The notes: generated by a model from the sequence alone, not told the origin. A stretch of DNA of 64,000 nt from Geothermobacter ehrlichii (GCF_008124615.1 NZ_VNIB01000007.1:43501-107500), one strand, 5' to 3'. Counted from the stretch's first letter, positions 41,916 to 50,427 are shown. Translations and numbers: made by a program.

Positions 41916-43051
41916 ACAGGGTCAGCCTGCGGCATCTTGCCGGCTACCGGCGACAGGAGGTGCGGTCGGCCCTCGAGGAACTGCTCGCCCCGCTCGGCGG
42001 CATGGAGGCCTTCGTCAGCCCCGGCCAGAAGGTTCTGCTCAAGCCCAACATGCTGGCGGGCAAGGCGCCGGAGAAGGCCGTCACCACCCATCCCGAAATC
42101 GTCCGCGCCGCCATCGACCTGGTCCGCCGGGCCGGAGGCGTGGTCAGCGTCGGCGACTCGCCGGGTCTCGGCAATCCGCGACAGGTGGCGAGCAAATGCG
42201 GCATCCTGCAGGTGATCGAGGAGACGCAAGCGCGCTTTGCGCCCTTTGCCGAATCGGTTCCGGTCCGCATCGAAGGCGGTACCTTTCACCAGCTCGAACT
42301 GGCCCGCGACATCCTCGAGGCGGACGTAGTCATCAACCTGCCGAAACTGAAGACCCACCAGATGATGGGGCTGACCTGCGCGGTAAAGAACCTCTTCGGC
42401 GCCGTGGTCGGCATGCGCAAACCGCAGCTGCACCTGCAGGCCGGAACGGACAAGGCGTTTTTCGCCCGGATGCTGCTCGATCTGGCCGACCGGGTGGCTC
42501 CGGCCCTGACCATCGTCGACGGCATCACCGGCATGGAAGGCAACGGACCCGGCAACGGCGACCCGGTCGCGCTGGGACTGCTGCTGGCCGGCCGCGATCC
42601 GGTGGCCGTCGACACCGTCGCCGCCCATCTGCTCGGGCTTGACGAGCGTGCGGTCTGGACCTGGCGCGTCGCCCGCAAAACCGGCCGCGCCGGCAGCAGG
42701 CTGCAGGATGTCGACCTGGTCGGCCCGCCACTCGAGACGCTGCGCCCGGCCCGCTTCCGTCCGGCCCGGCAGACCGACGTCAATTTCGGCCTGCCACCCT
42801 GGCTGAAAAAACGGCTGAAGCGCTCCCTGACCGCCTTTCCCGCCATCGACCATCAGCGCTGCGTCCGCTGCGGCCACTGCGTCCGGCACTGCCCGCCCGG
42901 GGCCATGGCCCTGACCGGACAGGTCGTCATCGACCTCGACCGCTGCATCCGCTGCTTCTGCTGCCAGGAGCTCTGTCCGCACGCCGCCATCGACACCTGC
43001 CAGGGACGGCTGCTGCGCATGGCCGAGCGCTGGCGCAAAAACAGAAGATGA
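41912..43051 (+). CDS. DUF362 protein with C-terminal 2x[4Fe-4S] ferredoxin domain
   Basis: 379 residues. The DUF362 core has VLLKPNMLAGKAPEKAVTTH, LPKLKTHQMMGLTCAVKNLF and GITGMEGNGPGNGDP; the C-terminus has CVRCGHCVRHCPPGA and CIRCFCCQELCPHAA, two [4Fe-4S] motifs. DUF362-ferredoxin proteins are frequent in anaerobes and probably transfer electrons, but the partner is unknown. It is the last gene of the three-gene operon before a bidirectional terminator. Confidence 0.92.
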   Translation: MNRVSLRHLAGYRRQEVRSALEELLAPLGGMEAFVSPGQKVLLKPNMLAGKAPEKAVTTHPEIVRAAIDLVRRAGGVVSVGDSPGLGNPRQVASKCGILQVIEETQARFAPFAESVPVRIEGGTFHQLELARDILEADVVINLPKLKTHQMMGLTCAVKNLFGAVVGMRKPQLHLQAGTDKAFFARMLLDLADRVAPALTIVDGITGMEGNGPGNGDPVALGLLLAGRDPVAVDTVAAHLLGLDERAVWTWRVARKTGRAGSRLQDVDLVGPPLETLRPARFRPARQTDVNFGLPPWLKKRLKRSLTAFPAIDHQRCVRCGHCVRHCPPGAMALTGQVVIDLDRCIRCFCCQELCPHAAIDTCQGRLLRMAERWRKNRR

Positions 43052-43143
43052 GAGCCAGCCTCCGCACCAGCTTCAGCAAACCGACATGCCACTGACGGCG
43101 CACCATGCCGATTCTTACACTCCCGACTCACCGCCGCCAACAA

Positions 43144-43190
43144 AGAAGAAAGGCCCGCAAGCCAATGCTTGCGGGCCTTTCTTTCTGTTC
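43144..43190. terminator. Bidirectional terminator between convergent genes
   Basis: Perfect stem GAAAGGCCCGCAAGC-CAAT-GCTTGCGGGCCTTTC with T-rich tracts on both strands (TTTCTTTCTG forward, TTTCTTCTTTG reverse). It serves the DUF362 gene and the minus-strand gene at 43217. Confidence 0.9.
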
Positions 43191-43216
43191 TGCGCCTCCC
43201 TGCAGAGAGGGGCAAG

Positions 43217-43411
43217 TCAGGTTTCGTAGACCAGCGTACGGATCAGACCAATGACATTGCCATTTTCGGTCGTCGGCGTATCCTGTACGACAATGACGCG
43301 ACTGACTTTCTCCTCAACCAGAAACGCATTCACCCTGGCATCGAGTTCTTCCAGTTCACGTCGCGTCTTGAACGGTTGCAACGGTTCACCAAAGGTCTTA
43401 ACCCGAATCAT
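43217..43411 (-). CDS. Small conserved-looking protein downstream of the NifU-like gene
   Basis: 64 residues, no cysteine, no helix through the membrane: MIRVKTFGEPLQPFKTRREL, then a regular alpha/beta pattern (VNAFLVEEKVSRVIVVQD). GAGGAGATCGTC precedes the ATG, and a terminator follows. It starts 28 bp after the NifU-like gene, so an accessory role in Fe-S work is possible but not shown. Family not recognised. Confidence 0.75.
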   Translation of the reverse strand: MIRVKTFGEPLQPFKTRRELEELDARVNAFLVEEKVSRVIVVQDTPTTENGNVIGLIRTLVYET

Positions 43412-43438
43412 GACGATCTCCTCTGGAGCATCGCGCCA

Positions 43439-43660
43439 TCAGACCTGCACGACCTCCTTGACTCCCGGAATCTTTTCCTTGAGGGTTCGTTCGATACCCA
43501 TTTTCAGGGTCATTGTCGACATGGGGCAGGAGCCGCAGGCTCCGGTCAGCTTGACGCTGACGACACCGTCTTCGGTAACATCGATCAGTTCGACATCGCC
43601 ACCGTCGGCCTGCAGCGCCGGACGGACCTGGTTCAACACTTCTTCAACCTGAGCTTTCAT
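43439..43660 (-). CDS. NifU-like C-terminal-domain Fe-S scaffold
   Basis: 73 residues, the stand-alone NifU C-terminal domain (Nfu): [18 protein letters not shown] and [18 protein letters not shown] with the CxxC at 42 and 45, which binds a shared [4Fe-4S] cluster between two subunits. It carries clusters to apo-proteins. The ATG at 43660 follows CGGAGG. Confidence 0.92.
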   Translation of the reverse strand: MKAQVEEVLNQVRPALQADGGDVELIDVTEDGVVSVKLTGACGSCPMSTMTLKMGIERTLKEKIPGVKEVVQV

Positions 43661-43685
43661 TGAGTGACCTCCGTTCGTTAGGTTA

Positions 43686-43714
43686 AGTATAGCCTCCCCG
43701 CTCCGGCTTGGCAA
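43686..43714 (-). promoter_or_regulatory. Sigma-70-type promoter of the NifU-like gene
   Basis: On the minus strand TTGCCA (43709-43714) and TATACT (43686-43691) with a 17-bp spacer, 26 bp before the start codon. Confidence 0.7.
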
Positions 43715-43743
43715 GGTACCGGAAGCCGGGATTGCCGCCTGAC

Positions 43744-43797
43744 CAGGCTGCCGAAAAACGGAAACAACGCCGCGGCGAGATCTTTTCCGGCAGCCTG
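43744..43797. repeat. 54-bp inverted repeat, possible short R2 relative
   Basis: CAGGCTGCCGAAAA at the left and TTTTCCGGCAGCCTG at the right pair over 14-15 bp, with a GC-rich centre. The ends resemble the CAGGnngTTGAAAAACG termini of family R2. It lies eight bases beyond the MidA-like gene stop and could also work as a hairpin terminator. Confidence 0.5.
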
Positions 43798-43804
43798 CGC
43801 CCGG

Positions 43805-44956
43805 CTAGATTCTGATCGCTTCGATCGGCCGCTGACAGAGCAGCTCCGGGCGGCCGATCCCCTTGCCCTGGACGAGCACCTTGAAGGTCTCCCCCATACC
43901 CCCTTCGGGAAGAATGAGATTCTTCAGGGTCATGCGCAGCTGCTGTGCCCGCAACGGGTCGGTCTCCCGGGCCTGCAACGCTATCAGCTGCTCGACGAAT
44001 CCCAGCCCCATGAGAAAGCGGTACTGCTCGCCAAACCAGAGGGTTTCGAGCCCCTCTTCCTCCCCCGCCTTCTGCAGGGCGGTGAAATCGACATGACTGG
44101 TCATGTCCTGGCAGCCGATGTTGACATAGGGGTTGTCGTGGCTGCGATGGCGATGATAGCAGAGCAGCGTGCCGGCCCGCCGGTGCGGTGCGTAGAGCTC
44201 CGCGGCCGGATAACCGTAGTCGATGGTCAGCACCATGCCGCGCCCGAGCAGCCTGGCGACCTGCCGCATCCAGTCGACGGCCTCGAGGTTGATTTCGCCG
44301 CGATTCCCTTCCACCGGACCGCAGCCGAGCCAGTCGACATGCTCCTGCAGCCGGCCGATCGACGGCTCCGCCACCACTTCGACAAGGGTTTCACCGTCGA
44401 GACCGACATGGATTTCCCGCAGAAGGCCGTCCCGCTTCTCGACCAGATGCACCGGAAAAGCGTCGACCAGTTCGTTGCTCAGAATGCAGCCGGTCATGCC
44501 GGCGAGCTCGCCCGGCTCGCACCAGACGAGCCGGGCGGCATGGCCGGCCAGGCGCTCCTGTTGGCGGGCGCGATGTTCCGGACTGACCTCGACCAGGGCG
44601 TAAGTGAGGCTGTGGTAGCAGTCGGCCGCCTCCTCCCGCAGGGCGTCAAGAATGTCGAGGGCCAGGTAGCCTTCACCGGCCCCCTGTTCGGCGATGGTCA
44701 TGGCACCGCCGCCGAGCAGTTCCCAGAGCTGGACGAGCTGTCTGGCGATCAGCCGGCCGAACAGAAAATGAACACTGCTGGAGGTGAAAAAGTCCCCCTG
44801 CTTGCCGATGCGGCGGCGCGGCGTCATGTAATAGCCGTACTCGGGATGATAGAGGCACAGGCGCATGTATTCGGCAAAGGGAATCGGCCCCTGCCGCCGG
44901 ATCCTTTCGCGGATCAGCGCCTCCAGTTGACCGTTCGTCTCGTTTTCCACCTGCAT
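43805..44956 (-). CDS. MidA/NDUFAF7-like SAM-dependent methyltransferase
   Basis: 383 residues of the COG1565 family. Signatures: IPFAEYMRLCLYHPEYGYYM, GDFFTSSSVHFLFGRLIARQ, the SAM motif AEQGAGEGYLALDILDAL, GCILSNELVDAFPVHLV and VLTIDYGYPAAELY. The mitochondrial homologue dimethylates an arginine of complex I; the bacterial target is not established. Start uncertain: ATG at 44956 or TTG at 44965, both near GGCGGAG. A 17-bp-spaced promoter lies just upstream. Confidence 0.85.
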   Translation of the reverse strand: MQVENETNGQLEALIRERIRRQGPIPFAEYMRLCLYHPEYGYYMTPRRRIGKQGDFFTSSSVHFLFGRLIARQLVQLWELLGGGAMTIAEQGAGEGYLALDILDALREEAADCYHSLTYALVEVSPEHRARQQERLAGHAARLVWCEPGELAGMTGCILSNELVDAFPVHLVEKRDGLLREIHVGLDGETLVEVVAEPSIGRLQEHVDWLGCGPVEGNRGEINLEAVDWMRQVARLLGRGMVLTIDYGYPAAELYAPHRRAGTLLCYHRHRSHDNPYVNIGCQDMTSHVDFTALQKAGEEEGLETLWFGEQYRFLMGLGFVEQLIALQARETDPLRAQQLRMTLKNLILPEGGMGETFKVLVQGKGIGRPELLCQRPIEAIRI

Positions 44957-44992
44957 GGGTTTCAATGCTCCGCCGGAAAGATTCGGTTGGCG

Positions 44993-45021
44993 ATTCTAAC
45001 CGAGGGGAGCGCCACTGACAA
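44993..45021 (-). promoter_or_regulatory. Sigma-70-type promoter of the MidA-like gene
   Basis: On the minus strand TTGTCA (45016-45021) and TAGAAT (44993-44998) with a 17-bp spacer. Confidence 0.65.
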
Positions 45022-45068
45022 GAAAAAGGTGACTTTTTTGCTCAAGTTTCCATCGTTTCGGCATTTCA

Positions 45069-45230
45069 CCTGAGTCAATGAGTTCATGCCGGATGGAGAG
45101 TACAAGTGCTCGGCCTGAACGAGGTTTTCAAAAACCTGAGACGCACCCATAGGCTCACCGGTGATTTTCGGGACGCTCAGACAGGTCAATGACTTGTGCT
45201 ATCCGCCGGTGATGAGCTCACTGATTCAGG
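45069..45230. mobile_element. 162-bp palindromic MITE-like element R1, copy B
   Basis: Begins CCTGAGTCAATGAGTTCATG and ends GATGAGCTCACTGATTCAGG; it is colinear with copy A over its full 162 bp. It is flanked on both sides by TTTCA, a perfect 5-bp direct repeat, the mark of transposition. The right-hand TTTCA includes the stop codon of the HAD gene, so the element inserted exactly at that gene's end. Confidence 0.85.
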
Positions 45231-45232
45231 TT

Positions 45233-45877
45233 TCAGGGAAGCAGTCCCAGCAGCTTGTGAACCTGCAGCAGATCGGCGGTTTCGTTCACCAGCAGGGTCG
45301 GGATGCCGTGCTCGAGCGCCGGTTCGAGGTCGACCTGGTAGCGGTCGCCGACAAAGAGCAGGCGCTCGGGCGGACCACCGATATCCTCGAGAACGAGCTG
45401 CAGCGCCTCGGGATCCGGTTTGGGCCGCCAACAGAACTCGATGGTGTAGAGCTTGTCGAACAGCTCTTCGACCCCGAGCAGGGCAAGAATCTTGTGGGTC
45501 ATGGCCAGGTTGTTGTTGGTGTAGATGTAGAGGGCGCAGCGGTCGCAAAGTGAATCGAGCAGGGCGTGCAGAACCGGGTCGTACACCAGGTAGCGTTCGG
45601 GCCGGACAAACTCCTCGAAGGCCCGGTGCAGCTCCTTCAGATCGACCCCGAGCTCCATGCAGACCCGCGACAGGGGCGGTTCCCGATCGTCGGGATCGGC
45701 GAGACGTTTTCGGGCTGCGGCGATCATCCGGCGGGCCTCGCCGCGCACGATGCCGTGCCCCTGCGCCACCAGCAGTTCCGCCGTCCACTCGATTTCGGTC
45801 AGCAGCTGGCGATTGACATAGAGGGTGCCATCGAGATCGAAGACGATGGCTTCTGTCCGGTCAGCGTCGACGAGCAA
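45233..45877 (-). CDS. HAD-family phosphatase, pyrimidine-5'-nucleotidase-like
   Basis: 214 residues. Motif I AIVFDLDGTLYVN, motif II YIYTNNN, and motif IV FVGDRYQVDLEPAL are clear; the cap domain is helical. It resembles the pyrimidine 5'-nucleotidase/phosphoglycolate-phosphatase branch (SDT1-like), substrate uncertain. The start is TTG at 45877 with GGAG at good spacing; the next ATG would remove the catalytic aspartates. The stop codon abuts the mobile element. Confidence 0.85.
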   Translation of the reverse strand: MLVDADRTEAIVFDLDGTLYVNRQLLTEIEWTAELLVAQGHGIVRGEARRMIAAARKRLADPDDREPPLSRVCMELGVDLKELHRAFEEFVRPERYLVYDPVLHALLDSLCDRCALYIYTNNNLAMTHKILALLGVEELFDKLYTIEFCWRPKPDPEALQLVLEDIGGPPERLLFVGDRYQVDLEPALEHGIPTLLVNETADLLQVHKLLGLLP

Positions 45878-45957
45878 GGGCCACTCCGCAAGGGTAAGGA
45901 GACGTCGCCCTTACAGCCTACCAGAGCTGCCGTCAGGGGCAAGGCGGAAACAAAAGC

Positions 45958-46689
45958 TCAGTCGCCGGCGACATCGGATGCCGACAGCAGCCGGCGCGCC
46001 GCCGCCGGGTCGTTGGTGAAAAAACCGTCCGCGCCCTGGCGCAACAGCCGGCGCATCGCCGCCGGATCGTCGACGGTCCAGGGGTAGACCCGCAACCGCC
46101 GCTGGCGGCAGAGCGAAGCCATCACCGCGCCGAACAGATCCTGGCGAGGGTTCAGGGCGCGGGCGTCCAGCCGAACCGCCTCGCGCAACGCCCCCCGCCA
46201 GAACCTGCGGTCGCAGAGCACGGCCAGATCGAGCCGTGGCGCGGCCCGGCGCAGGCGGCGCAGCAAACTGCGGTCGAAGGATGAAACCAGCACCCGCGCC
46301 GCAGGGTAGAACCTCAGCAGGGCGAGAACGGCGCCGGCCGCGGCGGCATCCTTGATTTCGAGGTTGAGCTCGACAGTGTCACCGGCCCACTCGAACACCT
46401 CCTGCAGGGTCGGCACCCGCTCGCCGCGAAAACTGGCGTGAAACCAGCCACCGGCGTCGGCCTGCCGGACCTGGCTCAGGGTCAGGCCCCTTACCCGACC
46501 CCGCCGGTCCGTGGTACGATCGAGGCGTTCGTCGTGCAGAACGACCGGGACACCGTCACGGGTCACCTGGACATCGAGTTCAATGCCGTCGGCGCCGGCG
46601 GCAAGCGCCGCCTGAAAGGCCGCCAGGGTATTCTCCGGCGCCACCGCCGAGGCACCGCGATGCGCCCAGATGAAAGGCATTTCCGGCAT
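45958..46689 (-). CDS. Glycerophosphodiester phosphodiesterase
   Basis: 243 residues, a TIM-barrel GDPD. Active-site blocks: AHRGASAVAPENT (His, Arg, Glu), GIELDVQVTRDGVPVVLHD (Glu-Asp pair, His) and ELNLEIKD; VYPWTVDDP closes the fold. It hydrolyses deacylated phospholipids to glycerol-3-phosphate. No signal peptide, so probably cytoplasmic (UgpQ-like). Confidence 0.92.
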   Translation of the reverse strand: MPEMPFIWAHRGASAVAPENTLAAFQAALAAGADGIELDVQVTRDGVPVVLHDERLDRTTDRRGRVRGLTLSQVRQADAGGWFHASFRGERVPTLQEVFEWAGDTVELNLEIKDAAAAGAVLALLRFYPAARVLVSSFDRSLLRRLRRAAPRLDLAVLCDRRFWRGALREAVRLDARALNPRQDLFGAVMASLCRQRRLRVYPWTVDDPAAMRRLLRQGADGFFTNDPAAARRLLSASDVAGD

Positions 46690-46721
46690 CCCTTCCCCCT
46701 TAGGATTCAGGTGCGATCGTC

Positions 46722-46976
46722 ATGTCGCGAAAAGGAAATTCTCACCATCTCTGGCTGCTGCTGCTCGCCCTGCTCCTGCTGGCCGGCATGCTGCTGACCC
46801 TGATCTTCGGTCGCGGCAGCCGGCACGGTTACGGCGCCCTGGACAACGAAGGGCGTCAGACTTCAGGGCAGTCCCTTGAGCACCGGGTAGCCACGCAGCC
46901 GCCAGCCCCAGATCCCGCCGTAGAGATTGTAGACTTCGGAATAGCCGAGCCGGGCCAAATAGCCCGCCACCTGTGA
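46722..46976 (+). CDS. Possible small single-helix membrane protein
   Basis: 84 residues: MSRKGNSHHLWLLLLALLLL and AGMLLTLIFGRGSRHGYG give one clear membrane segment with a basic flank, then a soluble tail. The last 114 bp overlap the 3' end of the convergent rhodanese gene in another frame, so the tail may be read-through of a short protein whose true conserved part is residues 1-45. No good ribosome site is seen. Plausible but unproven. Confidence 0.4.
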   Translation: MSRKGNSHHLWLLLLALLLLAGMLLTLIFGRGSRHGYGALDNEGRQTSGQSLEHRVATQPPAPDPAVEIVDFGIAEPGQIARHL

Positions 46977-47261
46977 CGAACGCGAGCCGACGGCGCAGTA
47001 GACAAGAACAGGCCGGTTACGCGGAATTTCGGCGATCCGCTTCACCACCTGGTCGATGGGAATCAGCACCGCGCCCTCGAGCCGTACCCCGGCGAACTCC
47101 TCGGGTGTCCGGACATCGAGAATGAAAAGGTCGGGACGCTCCGCGATCAGCCGGCGGGCGCCGGCGGCGTCGATGTTGCGCGCCATGGCGGCCAGCAGCG
47201 GCTCCGACAGAACGGTCAACAGCAAAAGGACAACAAGGGCAGACAGCCGTGTTCTGTTCAT
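46863..47261 (-). CDS. Secreted single-domain rhodanese
   Basis: 132 residues: signal peptide (LSALVVLLLLTVLSEPLLAAMA) and one rhodanese domain with LFILDVRTPEEFAGVRLEGA and the active loop VYCAVGSRSSQVAGYLARLG, whose Cys carries persulfide. Ends GGIWGWRLRGYPV. A periplasmic sulfur-transfer or redox role is likely. GGAGGTAGC precedes the ATG. Confidence 0.9.
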   Translation of the reverse strand: MNRTRLSALVVLLLLTVLSEPLLAAMARNIDAAGARRLIAERPDLFILDVRTPEEFAGVRLEGAVLIPIDQVVKRIAEIPRNRPVLVYCAVGSRSSQVAGYLARLGYSEVYNLYGGIWGWRLRGYPVLKGLP

Positions 47262-47411
47262 GCTACCTCCATCCTTAATGATTCAGTTTATCATTATAGA
47301 ACAATGCCGCCCGCGGAAGCAGCCCTCTTTCTTGCCTCCCCCGCCGTTTCGTGGCATCATGCCTACTCCCGTCGGCAGCCGGCGGGCCATTCCACCGATC
47401 GGAGACTGACT

Positions 47412-48365
47412 TTGGACCGCAATCTGGCACTGGAACTGGTGCGGGTCACCGAAGCCGCCGCCCTGGCCTGCGGACGCTGGGTCGGCAAGGGAGACAAGAT
47501 GTCGGCCGACGAGGCCGCGACCGAAGCCATGCGCCGCACCCTCGATTCCATCGGGATTGACGGCACCGTGGTCATCGGCGAGGGGGAGATGGACGAAGCC
47601 CCCATGCTCTACATCGGCGAAAAGGTCGGCACCGGCCAGCCGCCGGAAGTCGACATCGCCGTCGACCCGCTGGAAGGAACCAACATCTGCGCCAAGGGAC
47701 TTCCCGGCTCGATCGCCACCATCGCCCTGGCCCCCAAGGGCGGCTTTCTGCACGCCCCGGACATGTACATGGAAAAGATCGCTGTCGGCCCTTCGGCCCG
47801 CGGTGTCATCGACATCCACGACTCACCGTCGGCCAACCTGAAACGGATCGCCGAAGCCAAGGGCTGCCGGATCGAAGACCTGACGGTGGTCACCCTCGAC
47901 CGCCCCCGACACGACCGCATCATCGAGGACATCCGCAAGGTCGGCGCCCGCATCCACCTGATCAGCGACGGCGACGTGGCCCCGGCCATCGCCACCGCCG
48001 TCGAGGGCAGCGGCATCGACATGCTCATCGGCATCGGCGGCGCCCCAGAAGGCGTGCTGGCCGCGGCCGCCCTCAAGTGTATGGGCGGCGACATGCAGGG
48101 ACGGCTGGTCTTCATGACCCAGGAAGAACGGGACCGCGCCCGCGACATGGGCATCACCGATTTCGACCGGGTCTATTCCGCCGAGGAGATGGCCGGTGGC
48201 GACGTGGTCTTCGCCGCCACCGGCGTCACCAGCGGCGATTTTCTGCGCGGGGTCCGCTACTACGCCGGCGGCGCCGAGACCGAATCGATCGTCATGCGCT
48301 CGAAAAGCCGCACCGTCCGTTTCATTCGCAGTCTGCACTACTTCGACCACAAGCCGGTCTACTGA
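47412..48365 (+). CDS. glpX: Class II fructose-1,6-bisphosphatase
   Basis: 317 residues. The lithium-sensitive phosphatase motifs are present: GEGEMDEAPMLYIGEKVG, DIAVDPLEGTNICAKG and ISDGDVAPAI. It converts fructose-1,6-bisphosphate to fructose-6-phosphate, the gluconeogenic step an acetate-grown anaerobe needs. The start is TTG at 47412 (LDRNLALELVRVTEAAALA in frame) with GGAG upstream; the open frame continues 108 bp further without family similarity. Confidence 0.93.
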   Translation: MDRNLALELVRVTEAAALACGRWVGKGDKMSADEAATEAMRRTLDSIGIDGTVVIGEGEMDEAPMLYIGEKVGTGQPPEVDIAVDPLEGTNICAKGLPGSIATIALAPKGGFLHAPDMYMEKIAVGPSARGVIDIHDSPSANLKRIAEAKGCRIEDLTVVTLDRPRHDRIIEDIRKVGARIHLISDGDVAPAIATAVEGSGIDMLIGIGGAPEGVLAAAALKCMGGDMQGRLVFMTQEERDRARDMGITDFDRVYSAEEMAGGDVVFAATGVTSGDFLRGVRYYAGGAETESIVMRSKSRTVRFIRSLHYFDHKPVY

Positions 48366-48374
48366 CCGCAAACC

Positions 48375-48403
48375 TTGTCAAGCGCGTAGCCGCCTGTTAA
48401 AAT
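48375..48403 (+). promoter_or_regulatory. Sigma-70-type promoter of the kinase-like/BON gene
   Basis: TTGTCA (48375-48380) and TAAAAT (48398-48403) with a 17-bp spacer, 41 bp before the start codon. Confidence 0.65.
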
Positions 48404-48444
48404 TCGCGGGAATTTGCCTACCAGGAACGGAGAAGGATTGATCC

Positions 48445-49272
48445 ATGGCGATTATCACCATCTCAAGGGAAATGGGCAGCGGCGGCATTCCGATCGCCCA
48501 CGAGGTTGCCGAACGGCTGGGCTACACCCTGATCGACGGCGACGCCCTGCGAAACGCAGCCAGCGACTACGGACTGAGTGACGAGGCCTTCGAGCTGGCC
48601 GACGAAAAACCGCCGGCCTTCGTCGACGAACTCGACCAGAAGCTGGCCGTTGACCTGCACCAGATCGAGCTGATCATCCTCGAGAAGGCCCTGGCCGGCA
48701 ACGTCATCATCTACGGCCGCGGCGGCCAGGACCTGCTGGCCAAGGTGTCCAACGTCTTTCGGGTGCGCATCATCGCTCCCTTTGAAGAACGGGTCGAGCG
48801 CTGGGCCGAAAGGGAATGGCTCGATCCCGACTACGCCCGCATCCTGGTCCGTCGCAGCGACCAGCAGCGGGCCGGATTCATCAAGTACTACTTCGACCGC
48901 GACTGGGCCGACCCCCTGCACTACGACCTGGTGATCAACACCTCCAAGCTCTCGCACGAAATGGCTGTCAAGCTGATCTGCGACGGCGTTCAGGACAGCA
49001 ACCTTGTCGAACGCAAGGGGGAATCGAAGAAGATCCTTCGCGACCTGATCCTGCAGAAGAAGATCGAGATCGCCCTGACCGGCGAAAAGAAGATCGACAC
49101 CCTGCACCTGCACAACGAGGTCAGGGACGGCATGGTCACCCTCTCCGGGCACATGCACAGCCAGGACGACCTGAAGCAGGCGCTCAAGATCATCAAAGGC
49201 GTCGACGGCGTCCGGGAGGTGGTCGAAGACCTCAAGGTCATCGCCTACCACAACATCCCCAGCGACCACTGA
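48445..49272 (+). CDS. Cytidylate-kinase-like protein fused to a BON domain
   Basis: 275 residues. N-terminal (1-200): cytidylate-kinase-like family with ISREMGSGGIPIAHEVAERL, the P-loop variant of that family lacking the usual Lys, and VIIYGRGGQDLLA. C-terminal (about 205-268): a BON domain, KIEIALTGEKKIDTLHLHNE then VRDGMVTLSGHMHSQ and VDGVREVVEDLKVI, normally found in periplasmic membrane-associated proteins. No signal peptide, so the BON domain would be cytoplasmic. Substrate unknown. AGGAACGGAGAAGG precedes the ATG. Confidence 0.82.
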   Translation: MAIITISREMGSGGIPIAHEVAERLGYTLIDGDALRNAASDYGLSDEAFELADEKPPAFVDELDQKLAVDLHQIELIILEKALAGNVIIYGRGGQDLLAKVSNVFRVRIIAPFEERVERWAEREWLDPDYARILVRRSDQQRAGFIKYYFDRDWADPLHYDLVINTSKLSHEMAVKLICDGVQDSNLVERKGESKKILRDLILQKKIEIALTGEKKIDTLHLHNEVRDGMVTLSGHMHSQDDLKQALKIIKGVDGVREVVEDLKVIAYHNIPSDH

Positions 49273-49302
49273 CCGACACGGCGACATCCCCAGATCGACC
49301 GG

Positions 49303-49334
49303 ACCCGGGAGGCGTTGGCCTTCCGGGTTTTTTT
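49303..49334 (+). terminator. Rho-independent terminator
   Basis: ACCCGGGAGG-CGTTGG-CCTTCCGGGT hairpin with one G-T mismatch followed by seven T residues, 30 bp after the kinase-like/BON gene. Confidence 0.85.
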
Positions 49335-49520
49335 CGCTGCAGTCCCAAACCAACCATATCGGGATCCGGCTGCAGCGACAGACCCATCTGCCGGTTCGGC
49401 CGCATCGTTCAAGTGTTCGACATGGCTCGAGCCACGCCTGCGCCCGAACCGGCCGGATACCCGGCATCTGCCCCCTTCGGCACCCTCGGCCACAATACAG
49501 GGGGGACTCGGGGCAAAAAC

Positions 49521-49549
49521 TTGTGAGCGCGGGCGGAATTTTGTAGAAT
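49521..49549 (+). promoter_or_regulatory. Sigma-70-type promoter of the yebC-ruvCAB operon
   Basis: TTGTGA (49521-49526) and TAGAAT (49544-49549) with a 17-bp spacer, 45 bp before yebC. No SOS box could be recognised, though LexA motifs differ in this group. Confidence 0.65.
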
Positions 49550-49594
49550 AGCGCGCTTGATGAAACCATAAAGCACCACAAGGAGAATCCCCGC

Positions 49595-50338
49595 ATGGCA
49601 GGTCACAGCAAATGGGCCAACATCAAGCACCGCAAGGGGGCCCAGGACGCCAAGAGAGGCAAGATTTTCACCAAGCTGATCAAGGAAATCACCGTCGCCG
49701 CCAAGATCGGCGGCGGCGATCTGAACGCCAACCCCCGCCTGCGCCTGGCCGTCGACAGGGCCAAGCAGGCCAACATGCCGAAGGACAACATCGAGCGGGC
49801 CATTAAGAAAGGGACCGGCGATCTCGACGGCGTCAACTACGAGGAAGGCACCTTCGAGGGCTACGGACCGGGCGGCGTGGCGGTCATCGTCGAGTTTCTG
49901 ACCGACAACCGCACGCGAACCGTGGCCGAAGTCCGGCACATCTTCAACAAGCACAACGGCAACCTCGGCGTCAGCGGCTCGGTGGCCTTCATGTTCGACC
50001 GCAAGGGACTGATCAGCTTCCCCGAGGACGCCGACTTCGACCGGATCTTCGAGGTCGCCCTCGAGGCGGGGGCCGAAGATGTCCGCCAGGACGGCGGCAT
50101 CGAGGTCGTCACCGATCCGGCCGACTTCGAAACGGTGCGCAACGCCCTCGAGGAAGCCGGGCTGAGCTTCACCACCGCCGAAATCACCATGCTGCCCCAG
50201 ACAACAACTTCCGTCGAGGGCAAGCAGGCCGAACAGCTGATGAAGCTGATCGAAAAGCTGGAAGACAACGACGACGTGCAGAACGTCTACACCAATTTCG
50301 ACATGTCCGACGAAGAGATGGCCCGCATCATGGGATAA
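49595..50338 (+). CDS. yebC: YebC/PmpR/TACO1 family protein
   Basis: 247 residues of the full family length: [40 protein letters not shown] and [17 protein letters not shown]. YebC proteins have been described as DNA-binding regulators and, more recently for several members, as translation factors that relieve ribosome stalling. It heads the yebC-ruvC-ruvA-ruvB series, the classic order. CAAGGAG precedes the ATG. Confidence 0.95.
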   Translation: MAGHSKWANIKHRKGAQDAKRGKIFTKLIKEITVAAKIGGGDLNANPRLRLAVDRAKQANMPKDNIERAIKKGTGDLDGVNYEEGTFEGYGPGGVAVIVEFLTDNRTRTVAEVRHIFNKHNGNLGVSGSVAFMFDRKGLISFPEDADFDRIFEVALEAGAEDVRQDGGIEVVTDPADFETVRNALEEAGLSFTTAEITMLPQTTTSVEGKQAEQLMKLIEKLEDNDDVQNVYTNFDMSDEEMARIMG

Positions 50339-50343
50339 CAGCG

Positions 50344-50416
50344 GGCCCCAGGTGTCGGGCGCTGGGCCCCGGGTTTTCAATCAGCCCCCCCAGCGCCCAG
50401 CGCCTTACGCCCAAGG
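50344..50416. repeat. GC-rich imperfect inverted repeat between yebC and ruvC
   Basis: GGGCGCTGGGCCCCGGG and CCCCCCCAGCGCCCAGCGCC can pair around TTTTCAATCAG. A similar base composition and GGCCC/GGGCGC periodicity mark other gaps of this window (11744, 17660), but sequence identity is low. Confidence 0.4.
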
Positions 50417-50427
50417 CCCGATTTTCT

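Larger units (their letters stand above)
49273..49594 (+). other. 322-bp intergenic region with terminator and yebC promoter
   Basis: Holds the terminator at 49303-49334 and the promoter at 49521-49549; nothing else recognised in 49335-49520. Confidence 0.6.
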
